64,000 nucleotides of DNA from Mesorhizobium sp. WSM4313 (GCF_002294725.1 NZ_NSFT01000012.1:1-64000); one strand, 5' to 3'; counted from the stretch's first letter, positions 1-9,425 are shown. The notes: generated by a model from the sequence alone, not told the origin. Program-made: numbers and translations.

Positions 1-1878
1 TGCAGATAGAATGCTGAGACCCGTCGAAATTGGCCACTCCATCTTGAATCAGTCTCAATGTCTGGGAGGCACTCTGAAGTGTGTAATGAACTAGGCCCGA
101 TTAAACCGCCAACGCCGCGATACGAAGTGGTTTTGCAGACCGGCTTGCGCGTTCCAATGCGGGACGGCGTTGAGCTCGCCACGGACCTGTATCGGCCTAT
201 TGGTTACACTGGGGAACTCGGGTCAATCCTTATCCGAACTCAATACGGTAAGACGCCCTATCGCTGTCCGGTTGAGCCTCGCCACAAAGTGGCAAGAATG
301 TTTGCTGGACAAGGCTTCGCCGTACTTGTGCAGGAGCTTCGTGGAGTCTTCGATTCCGGCGGCGTATTCACCCTCATGGAGAATGAAAGGGACGACGGTT
401 ATGACACGCTGTCCTGGATTTCGCAGCAGCCATGGTCGAATGGACGCGTGGGCACATATGGGTGCTCGGCGCTTGGTATCGCGCAGGTTTTGCTGGCGCA
501 GTTGTGCCATCCAGCCCACCGATGCGCAATTGCGCAGGGATCGGGCGGCGCGAACGGCTCTGCCGGAGGGCGATATCGCAACGGGGATCTCCGTCTCGGC
601 GGTGCGGTGGAGGTTGCCGCGTTTGTCCCCTGGTTCCACCAAACCGCAGCGAAGGACCGGTCCCGAGTGCAACCGAAAAGCGATGAGGAGTATCAGCGGG
701 CTTTCGCGTCGCTGCCGCTCGTCAACATGCTTAAGAGCCTTGGGGGACCGCCGACTGACTGGGAGGACTGGGTCTCGCGTGACCCAGGCGATCCCTGGGG
801 GGATCGGAATGGGATGCTTAGCGAGGACTCGACCATCGACGTCCCAGCCCTGTTCGTGAACTCGTGGTACGACGTGGGGGCTGCCGACGCGCTTCACCAG
901 CAGCGCGTTTTTAGTGCTCGCGGATTGAGCCCGGCGGCACGCGATCACCAACATATCATTCTGTCGCCAGCCACGCATTGTGGCACCGAGAGTCTCAAAG
1001 CCCCGACGGTTATCGGCGAGCGCGAGCTGGGCGACGCGCGCCTGGATTGCTGGCAGATCTACCTGGACTGGTTCGACTGCTGGCTGAACGACAAGCCCGA
1101 CCGGATCGAGGGAATGCCCCGCGTCCAGTACTACGTGATGGGTCGCAACGAGTGGCGTGCCGCGTCAGAATGGCCCCCTCTTGGTGTGGAACTGCAGCAC
1201 TGGTTCCTCCGCAGCGGCGGGAATGCCGCGACCCGTCTAGGCGACGGGACTCTTGATGTAGAGCCTCCGAGTGCCGACGAGCCGGCTGACACGTTTACCT
1301 ACGACCCTGGGGATCCGGCGCCGTTCTTGGGGATGGACGGCGGGAAGTCAAGTGGAACTACTATAGGACCCCGCGATTACCAGGACGTCCAGCTTCGTCC
1401 AGACGTCCTCTGCTTCACTTCACCGCCCCTCACAGAGGGCATGGAGGTTACCGGATTTGTCCGGGCGGTCCTCTTCGTCTCTTCTTCGGCCCCGGACACG
1501 GACTTCGTGGCCAGACTGTTGGACGTACATCCCGATGGCCGTGCGATTGACGTGGTGGACGGGATACTGCGCGTCCGCTATCGCGAGGGCTTTGATCGGG
1601 CTGTTTTCATGGAACCGAGCGTTATATGCAAAATCGAGATTGATCTCGACGCCACAAGTAATTGGTTTCCGGCCGGCCATCAAATTCGCCTGGAAATCAC
1701 TAGTTCGGCCTTCCCGCGGTTCGACCGCAACCTGAATACGGGAGGTAACAACTGGGACGAAACTGAATGGGTAGTGGCTCGGAACACGATTCATCACTGC
1801 GAGCAGTTCCCCTCCCACGTACTGCTTCCTGTGATGACAGCGATGGGGTCCCATGCCGGCAAGGCGAATTTGAACAGC
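1..1878 (+). repeat. Direct tandem repeat, copy 1
   Basis: Positions 1-1878 recur at 2236-4113 (offset 2235 bp). The two encoded proteins are identical up to the divergence point, and the DNA matches wherever I compared it. The repeat carries the whole CocE-type gene and about 57 bp upstream. Its left edge may lie outside the window. Confidence 0.95.
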
Positions 1879-1893
1879 TTGCCGCCTGGCTAG
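58..1893 (+). CDS. CocE/NonD-family hydrolase (S15 peptidase-like), copy 1
   Basis: The 611-residue product is an alpha/beta hydrolase of the CocE/NonD (X-Pro dipeptidyl-peptidase S15) family, which cleaves esters or acyl-amino bonds. The N-terminal half carries the hydrolase fold. The family start motif PMRDGVELATDLYRP lies near residues 33-47, and the nucleophile elbow GCSALG (Ser137) is preceded by GRVGTY. An Asp after LFVNSWYD and a His in PATHCG are likely to complete the triad. The C-terminal third (about 400-600) is the beta-rich jelly-roll domain of the family (LRLEITSSAFPRFDRN type). No signal peptide is seen, so it is probably cytoplasmic. The ATG at 58 has only a weak ribosome-binding site, so an internal start is possible. 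The substrate is unknown. Confidence 0.85.
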   Translation: MSGRHSEVCNELGPIKPPTPRYEVVLQTGLRVPMRDGVELATDLYRPIGYTGELGSILIRTQYGKTPYRCPVEPRHKVARMFAGQGFAVLVQELRGVFDSGGVFTLMENERDDGYDTLSWISQQPWSNGRVGTYGCSALGIAQVLLAQLCHPAHRCAIAQGSGGANGSAGGRYRNGDLRLGGAVEVAAFVPWFHQTAAKDRSRVQPKSDEEYQRAFASLPLVNMLKSLGGPPTDWEDWVSRDPGDPWGDRNGMLSEDSTIDVPALFVNSWYDVGAADALHQQRVFSARGLSPAARDHQHIILSPATHCGTESLKAPTVIGERELGDARLDCWQIYLDWFDCWLNDKPDRIEGMPRVQYYVMGRNEWRAASEWPPLGVELQHWFLRSGGNAATRLGDGTLDVEPPSADEPADTFTYDPGDPAPFLGMDGGKSSGTTIGPRDYQDVQLRPDVLCFTSPPLTEGMEVTGFVRAVLFVSSSAPDTDFVARLLDVHPDGRAIDVVDGILRVRYREGFDRAVFMEPSVICKIEIDLDATSNWFPAGHQIRLEITSSAFPRFDRNLNTGGNNWDETEWVVARNTIHHCEQFPSHVLLPVMTAMGSHAGKANLNSLPPG

Positions 1894-2235
1894 CCTACCT
1901 CCACTATTTCAAACAAACGGTGATAACAAGCTGCGATCGGTCGGGGAGCCCGTCGCTTCTCACATCAAGCAGCTTGCCCCATCGGCCCGCGTCAATCAGC
2001 ATGGAATGGGGGTCCATGGATCGGCACATAATGGCGGTGAGACTCACAATTGATGTTTTGCACAGCGGCGTAGGCGCGCTGTCACATTGATTTAAGCAAT
2101 AGGGAAATTGGGGTGGCAACGCGCCATCATTGAGTGCCGGACCTGCTAGAGAAGCACGGTTGAGTTTCTTTTCAAACAACTTAGCAACGGCACAGAGTTC
2201 ATCGTTGTACTGTGAATGCGACGAACACACCACCG
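1894..2235. other. Spacer between the two CocE copies
   Basis: I recognise no gene in this 342-bp stretch. The matching region after copy 2 has been replaced by IS110-type sequence, so this may be the native downstream flank. Confidence 0.5.
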
Positions 2236-4113
2236 TGCAGATAGAATGCTGAGACCCGTCGAAATTGGCCACTCCATCTTGAATCAGTCTCAATGTCTGG
2301 GAGGCACTCTGAAGTGTGTAATGAACTAGGCCCGATTAAACCGCCAACGCCGCGATACGAAGTGGTTTTGCAGACCGGCTTGCGCGTTCCAATGCGGGAC
2401 GGCGTTGAGCTCGCCACGGACCTGTATCGGCCTATTGGTTACACTGGGGAACTCGGGTCAATCCTTATCCGAACTCAATACGGTAAGACGCCCTATCGCT
2501 GTCCGGTTGAGCCTCGCCACAAAGTGGCAAGAATGTTTGCTGGACAAGGCTTCGCCGTACTTGTGCAGGAGCTTCGTGGAGTCTTCGATTCCGGCGGCGT
2601 ATTCACCCTCATGGAGAATGAAAGGGACGACGGTTATGACACGCTGTCCTGGATTTCGCAGCAGCCATGGTCGAATGGACGCGTGGGCACATATGGGTGC
2701 TCGGCGCTTGGTATCGCGCAGGTTTTGCTGGCGCAGTTGTGCCATCCAGCCCACCGATGCGCAATTGCGCAGGGATCGGGCGGCGCGAACGGCTCTGCCG
2801 GAGGGCGATATCGCAACGGGGATCTCCGTCTCGGCGGTGCGGTGGAGGTTGCCGCGTTTGTCCCCTGGTTCCACCAAACCGCAGCGAAGGACCGGTCCCG
2901 AGTGCAACCGAAAAGCGATGAGGAGTATCAGCGGGCTTTCGCGTCGCTGCCGCTCGTCAACATGCTTAAGAGCCTTGGGGGACCGCCGACTGACTGGGAG
3001 GACTGGGTCTCGCGTGACCCAGGCGATCCCTGGGGGGATCGGAATGGGATGCTTAGCGAGGACTCGACCATCGACGTCCCAGCCCTGTTCGTGAACTCGT
3101 GGTACGACGTGGGGGCTGCCGACGCGCTTCACCAGCAGCGCGTTTTTAGTGCTCGCGGATTGAGCCCGGCGGCACGCGATCACCAACATATCATTCTGTC
3201 GCCAGCCACGCATTGTGGCACCGAGAGTCTCAAAGCCCCGACGGTTATCGGCGAGCGCGAGCTGGGCGACGCGCGCCTGGATTGCTGGCAGATCTACCTG
3301 GACTGGTTCGACTGCTGGCTGAACGACAAGCCCGACCGGATCGAGGGAATGCCCCGCGTCCAGTACTACGTGATGGGTCGCAACGAGTGGCGTGCCGCGT
3401 CAGAATGGCCCCCTCTTGGTGTGGAACTGCAGCACTGGTTCCTCCGCAGCGGCGGGAATGCCGCGACCCGTCTAGGCGACGGGACTCTTGATGTAGAGCC
3501 TCCGAGTGCCGACGAGCCGGCTGACACGTTTACCTACGACCCTGGGGATCCGGCGCCGTTCTTGGGGATGGACGGCGGGAAGTCAAGTGGAACTACTATA
3601 GGACCCCGCGATTACCAGGACGTCCAGCTTCGTCCAGACGTCCTCTGCTTCACTTCACCGCCCCTCACAGAGGGCATGGAGGTTACCGGATTTGTCCGGG
3701 CGGTCCTCTTCGTCTCTTCTTCGGCCCCGGACACGGACTTCGTGGCCAGACTGTTGGACGTACATCCCGATGGCCGTGCGATTGACGTGGTGGACGGGAT
3801 ACTGCGCGTCCGCTATCGCGAGGGCTTTGATCGGGCTGTTTTCATGGAACCGAGCGTTATATGCAAAATCGAGATTGATCTCGACGCCACAAGTAATTGG
3901 TTTCCGGCCGGCCATCAAATTCGCCTGGAAATCACTAGTTCGGCCTTCCCGCGGTTCGACCGCAACCTGAATACGGGAGGTAACAACTGGGACGAAACTG
4001 AATGGGTAGTGGCTCGGAACACGATTCATCACTGCGAGCAGTTCCCCTCCCACGTACTGCTTCCTGTGATGACAGCGATGGGGTCCCATGCCGGCAAGGC
4101 GAATTTGAACAGC
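2236..4113 (+). repeat. Direct tandem repeat, copy 2
   Basis: Second copy of the sequence at 1-1878. Identity stops abruptly at 4113, where IS110-type sequence begins. Confidence 0.95.
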
Positions 4114-4161
4114 ATCGCTAGGTGTTTAGATTGTGGTATTCGGCTTTGCCCCCCGCCTTGA
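2293..4161 (+). CDS. CocE/NonD-family hydrolase, copy 2 (C-terminus altered by IS)
   Basis: This is the second copy of the CocE-type hydrolase. It is identical to copy 1 through residue 607 (KANLNS), and then the last 15 residues are read from the adjoining IS110-type sequence instead of the native LPPG ending. The catalytic motifs (GCSALG with Ser137, PATHCG) and the jelly-roll domain are all retained, so the enzyme is probably still active. Near-complete identity between copies points to a recent duplication or ongoing gene conversion. A collapsed or expanded assembly is the alternative. Confidence 0.82.
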   Translation: MSGRHSEVCNELGPIKPPTPRYEVVLQTGLRVPMRDGVELATDLYRPIGYTGELGSILIRTQYGKTPYRCPVEPRHKVARMFAGQGFAVLVQELRGVFDSGGVFTLMENERDDGYDTLSWISQQPWSNGRVGTYGCSALGIAQVLLAQLCHPAHRCAIAQGSGGANGSAGGRYRNGDLRLGGAVEVAAFVPWFHQTAAKDRSRVQPKSDEEYQRAFASLPLVNMLKSLGGPPTDWEDWVSRDPGDPWGDRNGMLSEDSTIDVPALFVNSWYDVGAADALHQQRVFSARGLSPAARDHQHIILSPATHCGTESLKAPTVIGERELGDARLDCWQIYLDWFDCWLNDKPDRIEGMPRVQYYVMGRNEWRAASEWPPLGVELQHWFLRSGGNAATRLGDGTLDVEPPSADEPADTFTYDPGDPAPFLGMDGGKSSGTTIGPRDYQDVQLRPDVLCFTSPPLTEGMEVTGFVRAVLFVSSSAPDTDFVARLLDVHPDGRAIDVVDGILRVRYREGFDRAVFMEPSVICKIEIDLDATSNWFPAGHQIRLEITSSAFPRFDRNLNTGGNNWDETEWVVARNTIHHCEQFPSHVLLPVMTAMGSHAGKANLNSIARCLDCGIRLCPPP

Positions 4162-4249
4162 ACGGGTTGTTTTGAAGTGCTGCGCTTCGAGATGATGACA
4201 AAACGTGGTCTGTGTGAACAGCCACAAGCATCAGGAAAGGAAGCGCAGC

Positions 4250-4585
4250 ATGAAAAATTATGCCGGACTGGACGTCTCCGTGAAAGAGACCACCGTTTGC
4301 ATCGTGAGAAGGGCGCCGAATTTGCCGAGAGATGAAGGTTGCTAGTCATCCGGACGATCTTGCTGACGCATTGAAGAACCCCGCATGGAATCTCGCCCGG
4401 ATCAGGCTTGAAGCCGGCCCCTTATCCCAATGGTTGGTCTGGCGGCAGCCGGACTACGTGACCTGTATCGAGCCCCGTCATTCCAAGGCGTTCTCAAGGC
4501 ACAGGTCAACAAGACCGACCGCAACCATGCTCGCGGCATCGCGCAGATATGCGGGTTAACCTGTTCCGGCCCGTGCATGTCAAGA
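4250..4585 (+). pseudogene. IS110 transposase A, N-terminal part
   Basis: It starts with MKNYAGLDVSVKETTVCIV, the DEDD-type N-terminus of IS110-family transposases. A frameshift follows within about 20 codons. Recognisable IS110 sequence then continues in other frames (SHPDDL, NPAWN-ARI-LEAGPLSQWL, LKAQVNKTDRN-ARGIAQ, LFRPVHVK). It is interrupted at 4585 by the IS66-type element and so is non-functional. Confidence 0.82.
4578..4585. repeat. 8-bp target duplication of the IS66 insertion (left)
   Basis: TGTCAAGA here directly precedes the IS66 end GTAAGCGG, and the same octamer follows the opposite end CTTAC at 11006-11013. Eight-base duplications are the known hallmark of IS66-family transposition. 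Confidence 0.85.
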
Positions 4586-4589
4586 GTAA

Positions 4590-4826
4590 GCGGTATTCTC
4601 GGGCCACGGCCTTGAGCTCGAGCTTGTTGATGTAGACCCAAGGCAGGAGATCGTCGATCTGGCTGTTGGGGTGGCCGTTGACGATCCTGGTGAGGACATC
4701 GGCGAGATAAGCCGAGCGGTTCGACACCATTGAGCTTGCAGGTTTCGATCAGCGAGGCGATGACTGCCCAGTGTTCGGCGCCGCCGTCAGAGCCTGCGAA
4801 GAGCGCGTTCTTGCGGTTGAGCGCGA
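4590..4826 (-). pseudogene. tnpC: IS66 transposase TnpC, C-terminal part
   Basis: This is the C-terminal end of TnpC: LNRKNALFAGSDGGAEHWAV, IETCKLNGVEPLG, then in the next frame YLADVLTRIVNGHPNSQIDD and a final AVAREYRL next to the IS end. A one-base insertion near 4710 causes the frame change. The N-terminal part is at 7262-8572, separated by the recombinase unit. Confidence 0.85.
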
Positions 4827-4852
4827 AGACTGATTCATTATGCACCCCCTCT

Positions 4853-6916
4853 TCAAATGGCGGGAAACAGCGATTTCTGATTATCGTCGTTGATGATACG
4901 CGGAGATTTGCGCGCCAAATCGGCCTTGATCCGTTCATCTTCAAGGTCGCTGGCGCGGATCTGGTAGGGCGCGCCGCGCATGACCTGCTCGGCTGGTAAT
5001 ATGCCGTCCCTGACGAACCGGCGGATTTTGACGTGCGACACGCCAAGCTTCGCGGCCGCGTCCGACATGGTAAGCCACTCGCCGTTCTTGTCGGAAGACC
5101 GATAGCCGCTGATCTTGTGCACCGTGCGCAGGGATTGGACGCGTCGCGCCGTCCAGGTCTTTCCCTGACCCGTCTTCATGCCCATGCGGTTGAGTGTGGC
5201 GGCGATTTCGGCATCCGACCATCGCGTTGCCATGGATCGCATGACCGCCAGAGCCTCCTCAGGCGTACTCTGGCCATGCTCTCCGGATTTGGACTTGCGA
5301 ACCCTTACCTGGGAATGCTGGCCCCCATGCCAATGGATGGTCAGGATCACATCGCGCGCGTCGTCATCGACGTCCGCCACAATGTCCTTGATGAGCGCGC
5401 GCAGCAGTTGCTGACGGAACCGCATATCGACACCCGGCGCATTCCAGGCGGCTTCGAGATCCTGGGCGAGGCCGGTGAAGTCAGGGATCGCGTCGACAGG
5501 CTCCATACGCTGGACTTCACTGAGCCGGGCCTCGCAGGTCTCCACGCGCCTGAGCCTAGCTTCCCAGTTCCTCTCGAGCTGGGCCGCTATAAGCCGGTTC
5601 TCCGGGTCGCAGGCGGCGTAGCGGCGCTCGGCGAGCGATGCCTCATAGCGTGCCTGCTGCAGGTCCATCTCGATCATCTGCCGCCGCCTGGCTTCGCTCT
5701 CCAGCTGCATCTGTTCAGCCTCCAACGCCGCCTCGATCGCCATCGGCGCAACCGCCTCCAAGGCTTCGCGGGCCACCGCCGCATCGGTGCGAAAGCCGTT
5801 GAACGACATGCATCGCGCCTGCGCCATCATGGTGTTCTCGCAACGATAGACCGGGTAACCTTGGCCACGTCCGGCATACGTGACAACCAGTCTTCGCCCG
5901 CATCGACCACAGGAGAGAAGACCCGGGAGCAACGCGCGACCGCCGCGGCCCGACTTGACGCCGCCGGCTTTGCCATAGGCGTTGGCGGCGAGAAGTTCCT
6001 GGTTCCGTTCGTACTCGCTCCATCCGATATAGCCTTCGTGATGCTCCTTGAGCACCACCGCCCAATCGCTGGCCGGCTTGTAATGACCATAGCTCTTGCG
6101 GACGCGGCCATCCACGATCTCGGTGCGCTTCTCGCTCTTACCATAGACATAAGCGCCGGCGTAGAACGGGTTCTTCAGGACGGAGATCACGTTGCGGTAG
6201 CGGACCGGAACCCAGGCGAAGGACACCATCTTCTTGCCGTCGGAGGGTCTGGGGAAATGCACGCCATCGTCGATCATCGAGATCAGGACCTGGCGGGCAC
6301 TGCCGAGTTCGCGGAAACGCGCGAATATCAGGCGAATGGTCTCCTGCAGGCGTATATCGGGATCGAACCCGAGACCGTAATCCCGGTGCCAGACGTAGCC
6401 GAAGGGCACAGAGATGCGCAGTTCGCCGCGCTGTGCCTTGGCGCGGTCAGCTTCGTACATGCGAGCACGCAGCACCCCGAGTTCGAACTCGCTTATGCTC
6501 CCCTTCATGCCGAGCAGCAGGCGATCGTTCGGCAGTCCCGGATCGTAGACTCCGTCCAGATCGATCACCCGTGCATCGACTTCGCCGCACAACTCGAGCA
6601 GCCGATGCCAGTCCGGTCCGTTGCGAGACAGGCGGGACGCCTCCAGGCAAAGCACAGCGCCCACATGACCGGTGCACAGATCGTCGACCAGGCGTTCGAA
6701 ACCGGGACGTTCCACAGCTCCACTTGCGGTGCGTCCCAAGTCCTCGTCGATCACCTCAACCTTGCGGAATCCCCAGCGCCGCGCGACGTCGACCAGCTCA
6801 TATTGCCGACGCTGGCTCTCAAGATTGAGCTGCACTTGCGCCTGCGTGGACTGACGTACATAGACAACGGCCTTGCGCTTGAGGATGGTGGCCGGAATCA
6901 GATTACGGCTCGTCAT
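4853..6916 (-). CDS. Large serine recombinase
   Basis: This 687-residue protein has the resolvase/invertase catalytic domain at the N-terminus (VYVRQSTQAQVQLNLESQ around residues 17-34, with the catalytic Ser in VRQS; DLGRTASG; ASRLSRN). The recombinase domain is near 160-270 (PFGYVWHRD...LKNPFYAGAYVYGKSE). A zinc ribbon follows at about 340-370 (LLSCGRCGRRL and YRCENTMMAQARC), then a long coiled-coil segment (about 390-470). The C-terminal extension ends in a MerR/excisionase-like helix-turn-helix (LTMSDAAAKLGVSHVKIRRFV). It overlaps the upstream small gene by a few bases and appears intact. Its likely role is site-specific integration and excision of the unit that contains it. Confidence 0.88.
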   Translation of the reverse strand: MTSRNLIPATILKRKAVVYVRQSTQAQVQLNLESQRRQYELVDVARRWGFRKVEVIDEDLGRTASGAVERPGFERLVDDLCTGHVGAVLCLEASRLSRNGPDWHRLLELCGEVDARVIDLDGVYDPGLPNDRLLLGMKGSISEFELGVLRARMYEADRAKAQRGELRISVPFGYVWHRDYGLGFDPDIRLQETIRLIFARFRELGSARQVLISMIDDGVHFPRPSDGKKMVSFAWVPVRYRNVISVLKNPFYAGAYVYGKSEKRTEIVDGRVRKSYGHYKPASDWAVVLKEHHEGYIGWSEYERNQELLAANAYGKAGGVKSGRGGRALLPGLLSCGRCGRRLVVTYAGRGQGYPVYRCENTMMAQARCMSFNGFRTDAAVAREALEAVAPMAIEAALEAEQMQLESEARRRQMIEMDLQQARYEASLAERRYAACDPENRLIAAQLERNWEARLRRVETCEARLSEVQRMEPVDAIPDFTGLAQDLEAAWNAPGVDMRFRQQLLRALIKDIVADVDDDARDVILTIHWHGGQHSQVRVRKSKSGEHGQSTPEEALAVMRSMATRWSDAEIAATLNRMGMKTGQGKTWTARRVQSLRTVHKISGYRSSDKNGEWLTMSDAAAKLGVSHVKIRRFVRDGILPAEQVMRGAPYQIRASDLEDERIKADLARKSPRIINDDNQKSLFPAI

Positions 6917-7205
6917 CGCGGCTCTCCTCCGTCACGATACCGGCGGCGGCCATCAGCACATTGGCGAGCCGGGCGATCACGATCGTTCGTTGCGCTGCGC
7001 TCAGCCCGACTAGCTTGTGCGAGTCGAGCGCATGCTGAGCTGGCGAACGATCACGAGAGATCGTGTCGGTGGCGGCAAGGTTCTCATTTTGAGTCTCCCC
7101 GATGATGAAACCATCCGGAGAGCCTCGCCGGAAACGGCGCTGGATCAAGAGCTTGTTCAGTTCAAGCAGTGCAGCAAGCGACGCGCGCGGGGAGCCCAGA
7201 TCCAT
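6903..7205 (-). CDS. Small protein translationally coupled to the serine recombinase
   Basis: This is a small reading frame of about 100 residues from the ATG at 7205. Its end overlaps the start of the recombinase, suggesting translational coupling. The C-terminal half, SHKLVGLSAAQRTIVIARL followed by ANVLMAAAGIV, is helical and looks like a conserved recombinase partner. I do not recognise a named domain. The whole frame lies inside the inserted unit. Earlier in-frame starts would reach into IS66 sequence and are unlikely. Confidence 0.55.
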   Translation of the reverse strand: MDLGSPRASLAALLELNKLLIQRRFRRGSPDGFIIGETQNENLAATDTISRDRSPAQHALDSHKLVGLSAAQRTIVIARLANVLMAAAGIVTEESRDDEP

Positions 7206-7261
7206 TGCTGCGCACGGGACTTCGACCTCCTGCCCAACATGGGCAGAATGACCCCGAGATT

Positions 7262-7265
7262 GCGA
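7262..7265. other. Putative crossover overlap (att-like), right junction of the recombinase unit
   Basis: GCGA occurs here and at 4823-4826, the two junctions between tnpC and the recombinase unit. The empty site, rebuilt from the flanks, would read TTGAGC-GCGA-TCGG. Confidence 0.5.
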
Positions 7266-8572
7266 TCGGACGGATCGAGCGTTCGACGGTGTTGCTGTCG
7301 ATCTCGATGCGGCCGTCGTCAAGGAAGTGCGAGAGGCCTTCCCAGCGTGAGAGCGTGTAGCGGATTGCCTCTGCGAGCTTGGTCTTCTGACTGATCAGGC
7401 CGAGCTTCTCACGCAGCCAGGGTTCGAGATCGGCGACGATGGCGCGGCTTTTGTCCTGACGCATCGCGCGGCGCTCGTTGGCCGATCGGCCACGGATGTC
7501 ATCCTCGATCTTGTAGAGTTCGGCGATCCGTCTCAGCGCGTCACTGGCGATCGGCGCGGGACCGGCTGCTGCCAGTTCATAAAAGCGCCGACGGACATGC
7601 GCCCAGCAGAAGGCGAGCGTGACGCCGCTTTTGTCGGCCAGCACGCGATAGCCGCCATAGCCGTCGACCTGCAAGATTCCGGTGAAGCCTGCGAGATGAG
7701 CGATCGGACGCTCGGCCTTTCGGTCCGGCGCATAGACATAGGCGACGCCCGGCGGGTCGCTCCCCTCCCATCGTCGGTCATCGCGGGCATAGGCCCAGAG
7801 TTGACCTGTCTTAGTCTTGCCGCGGCCGGGATCGAGCACCGGCGCGGTCGTCTCGTCGGCGAAGAGTTTTGCCGAGGACTTCAGCTTGCCAAGCAGCCGC
7901 TCATGCACCGGACGCAGGTGCCAGGCGGCGCGGCCGACCCAGTCGGCGAGCGTAGAGCGATCGAGATTGATACCCTGCCGGGCGTAGATTTGCGCCTGAC
8001 GATAGAGCGGAAGGTGATCGGCATATTTTGAGACCAGCACCTGGGCGACCGTTGCCTCGGTCGGAAGACCACCCTCGATCAGCCGGGCCGGCGCCGGAAG
8101 CCTGAACCACGACGTCCTCGCAGGCGCGGCAGGCATATTTGGGCCGGCGCACGACGATTACACGCAGCTGCGCCGGAACGATGTCGAGCCGCTCGCTCAC
8201 GTCCTCGCCGATCCGATGCAAGCCATTGCGGCAGCATGGGCAGGCATGGTCCTCGATGTCGACGACCATCTCCACGCGCGGCAGATGGGGTGGCAGCGCG
8301 CCCCGGTTGGCCCGGCGCCTCGTGGCCTTTGCTTGCCGCTCGGCGGGAGCAGATTGCTCCTTCTCTTCCTCACCGGCGGCCTCGATCTGCTCCGCCTCTT
8401 CGAGCCCCAGCAGCAATTGATCCTCGGGGAGCGTCTCGGCACGCCGGCCGAAGCGGTGACGCTGCAATTCCTTGATGATCTGAATCAGACGGGCATTCTC
8501 GACGTCGTGCGCCAGGACCATCGCCTTCAGCGCGTCCGGATCGTCGGGAAGCTGGTCAGCCGTCATCGCCAT
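7262..8572 (-). pseudogene. tnpC: IS66 transposase TnpC, N-terminal and central part
   Basis: Starting at 8572, the product opens with the TnpC coiled-coil N-terminus (IIKELQRHRFGRRAETLPED) and the zinc-binding segment HACPCCRNGLHRIGED...YACRACEDVVVQ. A one-base insertion near 8099 shifts the frame. The DDE transposase core then continues (LIEGGLPTEATVAQVLVSKY, FADETTAPVLDPG, LQVDGYGGY, AFCWAHVRRRFYEL, IDSNTVERSIRPIA) up to the recombinase-unit junction. Frameshift plus 2.4-kb insertion make it non-functional. Confidence 0.88.
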
Positions 8573-8641
8573 GAACGGATCAGACCATATTCGCCGACAG
8601 CCCGCGACAGCGGAATCTAGGCTGATTCACTTCGTCGCGGG

Positions 8642-8994
8642 TCAGCCCGCCTGGGCTGGCACGCGGGTCCGGCGCGCCTCATGGACTCGCCGCCAGTCGA
8701 GACCTTCGAGTAGCGCCGAGAGCTGCGCGGCCGTCAGCCGCATCATGCCGTCATGCACTTTCGGCCAGCGGAACTCCCCATCCTCCAAACGCTTAGCAGG
8801 CAAACCCCGGTGCCATCCCAGAAGATCAGCTTGATCCGGTCAGTCCGCTTCGCCCGGAAGACGTAGACGGCCCCGCTGAACGGATCGGCCCCCATTGTCT
8901 CTCGCACCAGCGCCGCCAATCCCTCCGCACCCTTGCGGAAGTCGACGGGCTTCGTCGCCACCATGACCTTGACCGCACCCGTCGGCCCGATCAC
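8642..8994 (-). pseudogene. tnpB: IS66 accessory protein TnpB, frameshifted
   Basis: MIGPTGAVKVMVATKPVDFR, then KGAEGLAALVRETMGADPF and KLIFWDGTGVCLL are typical of IS66 TnpB. After CLL near 8795 the frame changes, and the usual C-terminus (AKRLEDGEFRWP and the end AQAG) follows in another frame to a stop at 8642. It overlaps tnpA by four bases (ATGA), as in intact IS66 operons. Confidence 0.85.
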
Positions 8995-9425
8995 GACGTC
9001 GCCTTCAGCGCGCGGATCACTGCGGCCACCGTCTTGGTATCGGCGCCCCGGCCGACGCGCATCGCGATGCCGTCGATCTCAAGCTCGATCATGCCGGCAT
9101 CTCGGGTGGCTTGCCGTTTCCGCTGCTTCGGTGAACGGCTGGCTGCAGGTTCCGCCGCCGCCACAACCGCCGGCACAAAGGCAGGAGAATCTTGCTGCAC
9201 CGAAGCGGCCTGTTTGCGCGCTTCGCGGCGCCAGGCGAAGACCTGCTGCGGCCTGAGACCATAACGGCGGGCGACCTCGGAAATGATCGCATTCGGCTCC
9301 AGCGTCTCTGCGATGATCCGCGCCTTGTCATCCACCGACCAGTGACGCCGACCGCCGGCACCGTTGATCACCTCGAAACGCCGAAGCTGCCGCTCCGGGT
9401 CAAGCGTAAGGTCAAGTCCAGACAC
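8991..9425 (-). CDS. tnpA: IS66 TnpA (helix-turn-helix protein)
   Basis: This intact 144-residue protein has the IS66 TnpA/IS3 OrfA-type helix-turn-helix near residues 28-70 (HWSVDDKARIIAETLEPNA, SEVARRYGLRPQQVFAWRRE). The C-terminal ELEIDGIAMRVGRGADTKTV segment is typical of the family. It is the first gene of the tnpABC operon, and its stop overlaps the tnpB start. It is the only IS66 gene here without a visible lesion. Confidence 0.88.
   Translation of the reverse strand: MSGLDLTLDPERQLRRFEVINGAGGRRHWSVDDKARIIAETLEPNAIISEVARRYGLRPQQVFAWRREARKQAASVQQDSPAFVPAVVAAAEPAASRSPKQRKRQATRDAGMIELEIDGIAMRVGRGADTKTVAAVIRALKATS

Larger units (their letters stand above)
4823..7261 (-). mobile_element. 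2.44-kb serine-recombinase unit inserted in tnpC
   Basis: The IS66 tnpC reading breaks at GCGA (4823-4826) and resumes at GCGA (7262-7265). Joining the two restores ERSIRPIA-LNRKNALF exactly. The 2439 bp between them hold only a large serine recombinase and a small upstream gene. A short identity at both junctions is what conservative serine-integrase crossover leaves. The boundaries are precise to within the 4-bp overlap. Confidence 0.75.

Noticed and set aside
5033..7105. A long open frame on the plus strand opposite the serine recombinase
   Set aside because: It is the antisense of a clearly real, family-typical recombinase gene and shows no domain of its own. High GC favours such mirror frames.
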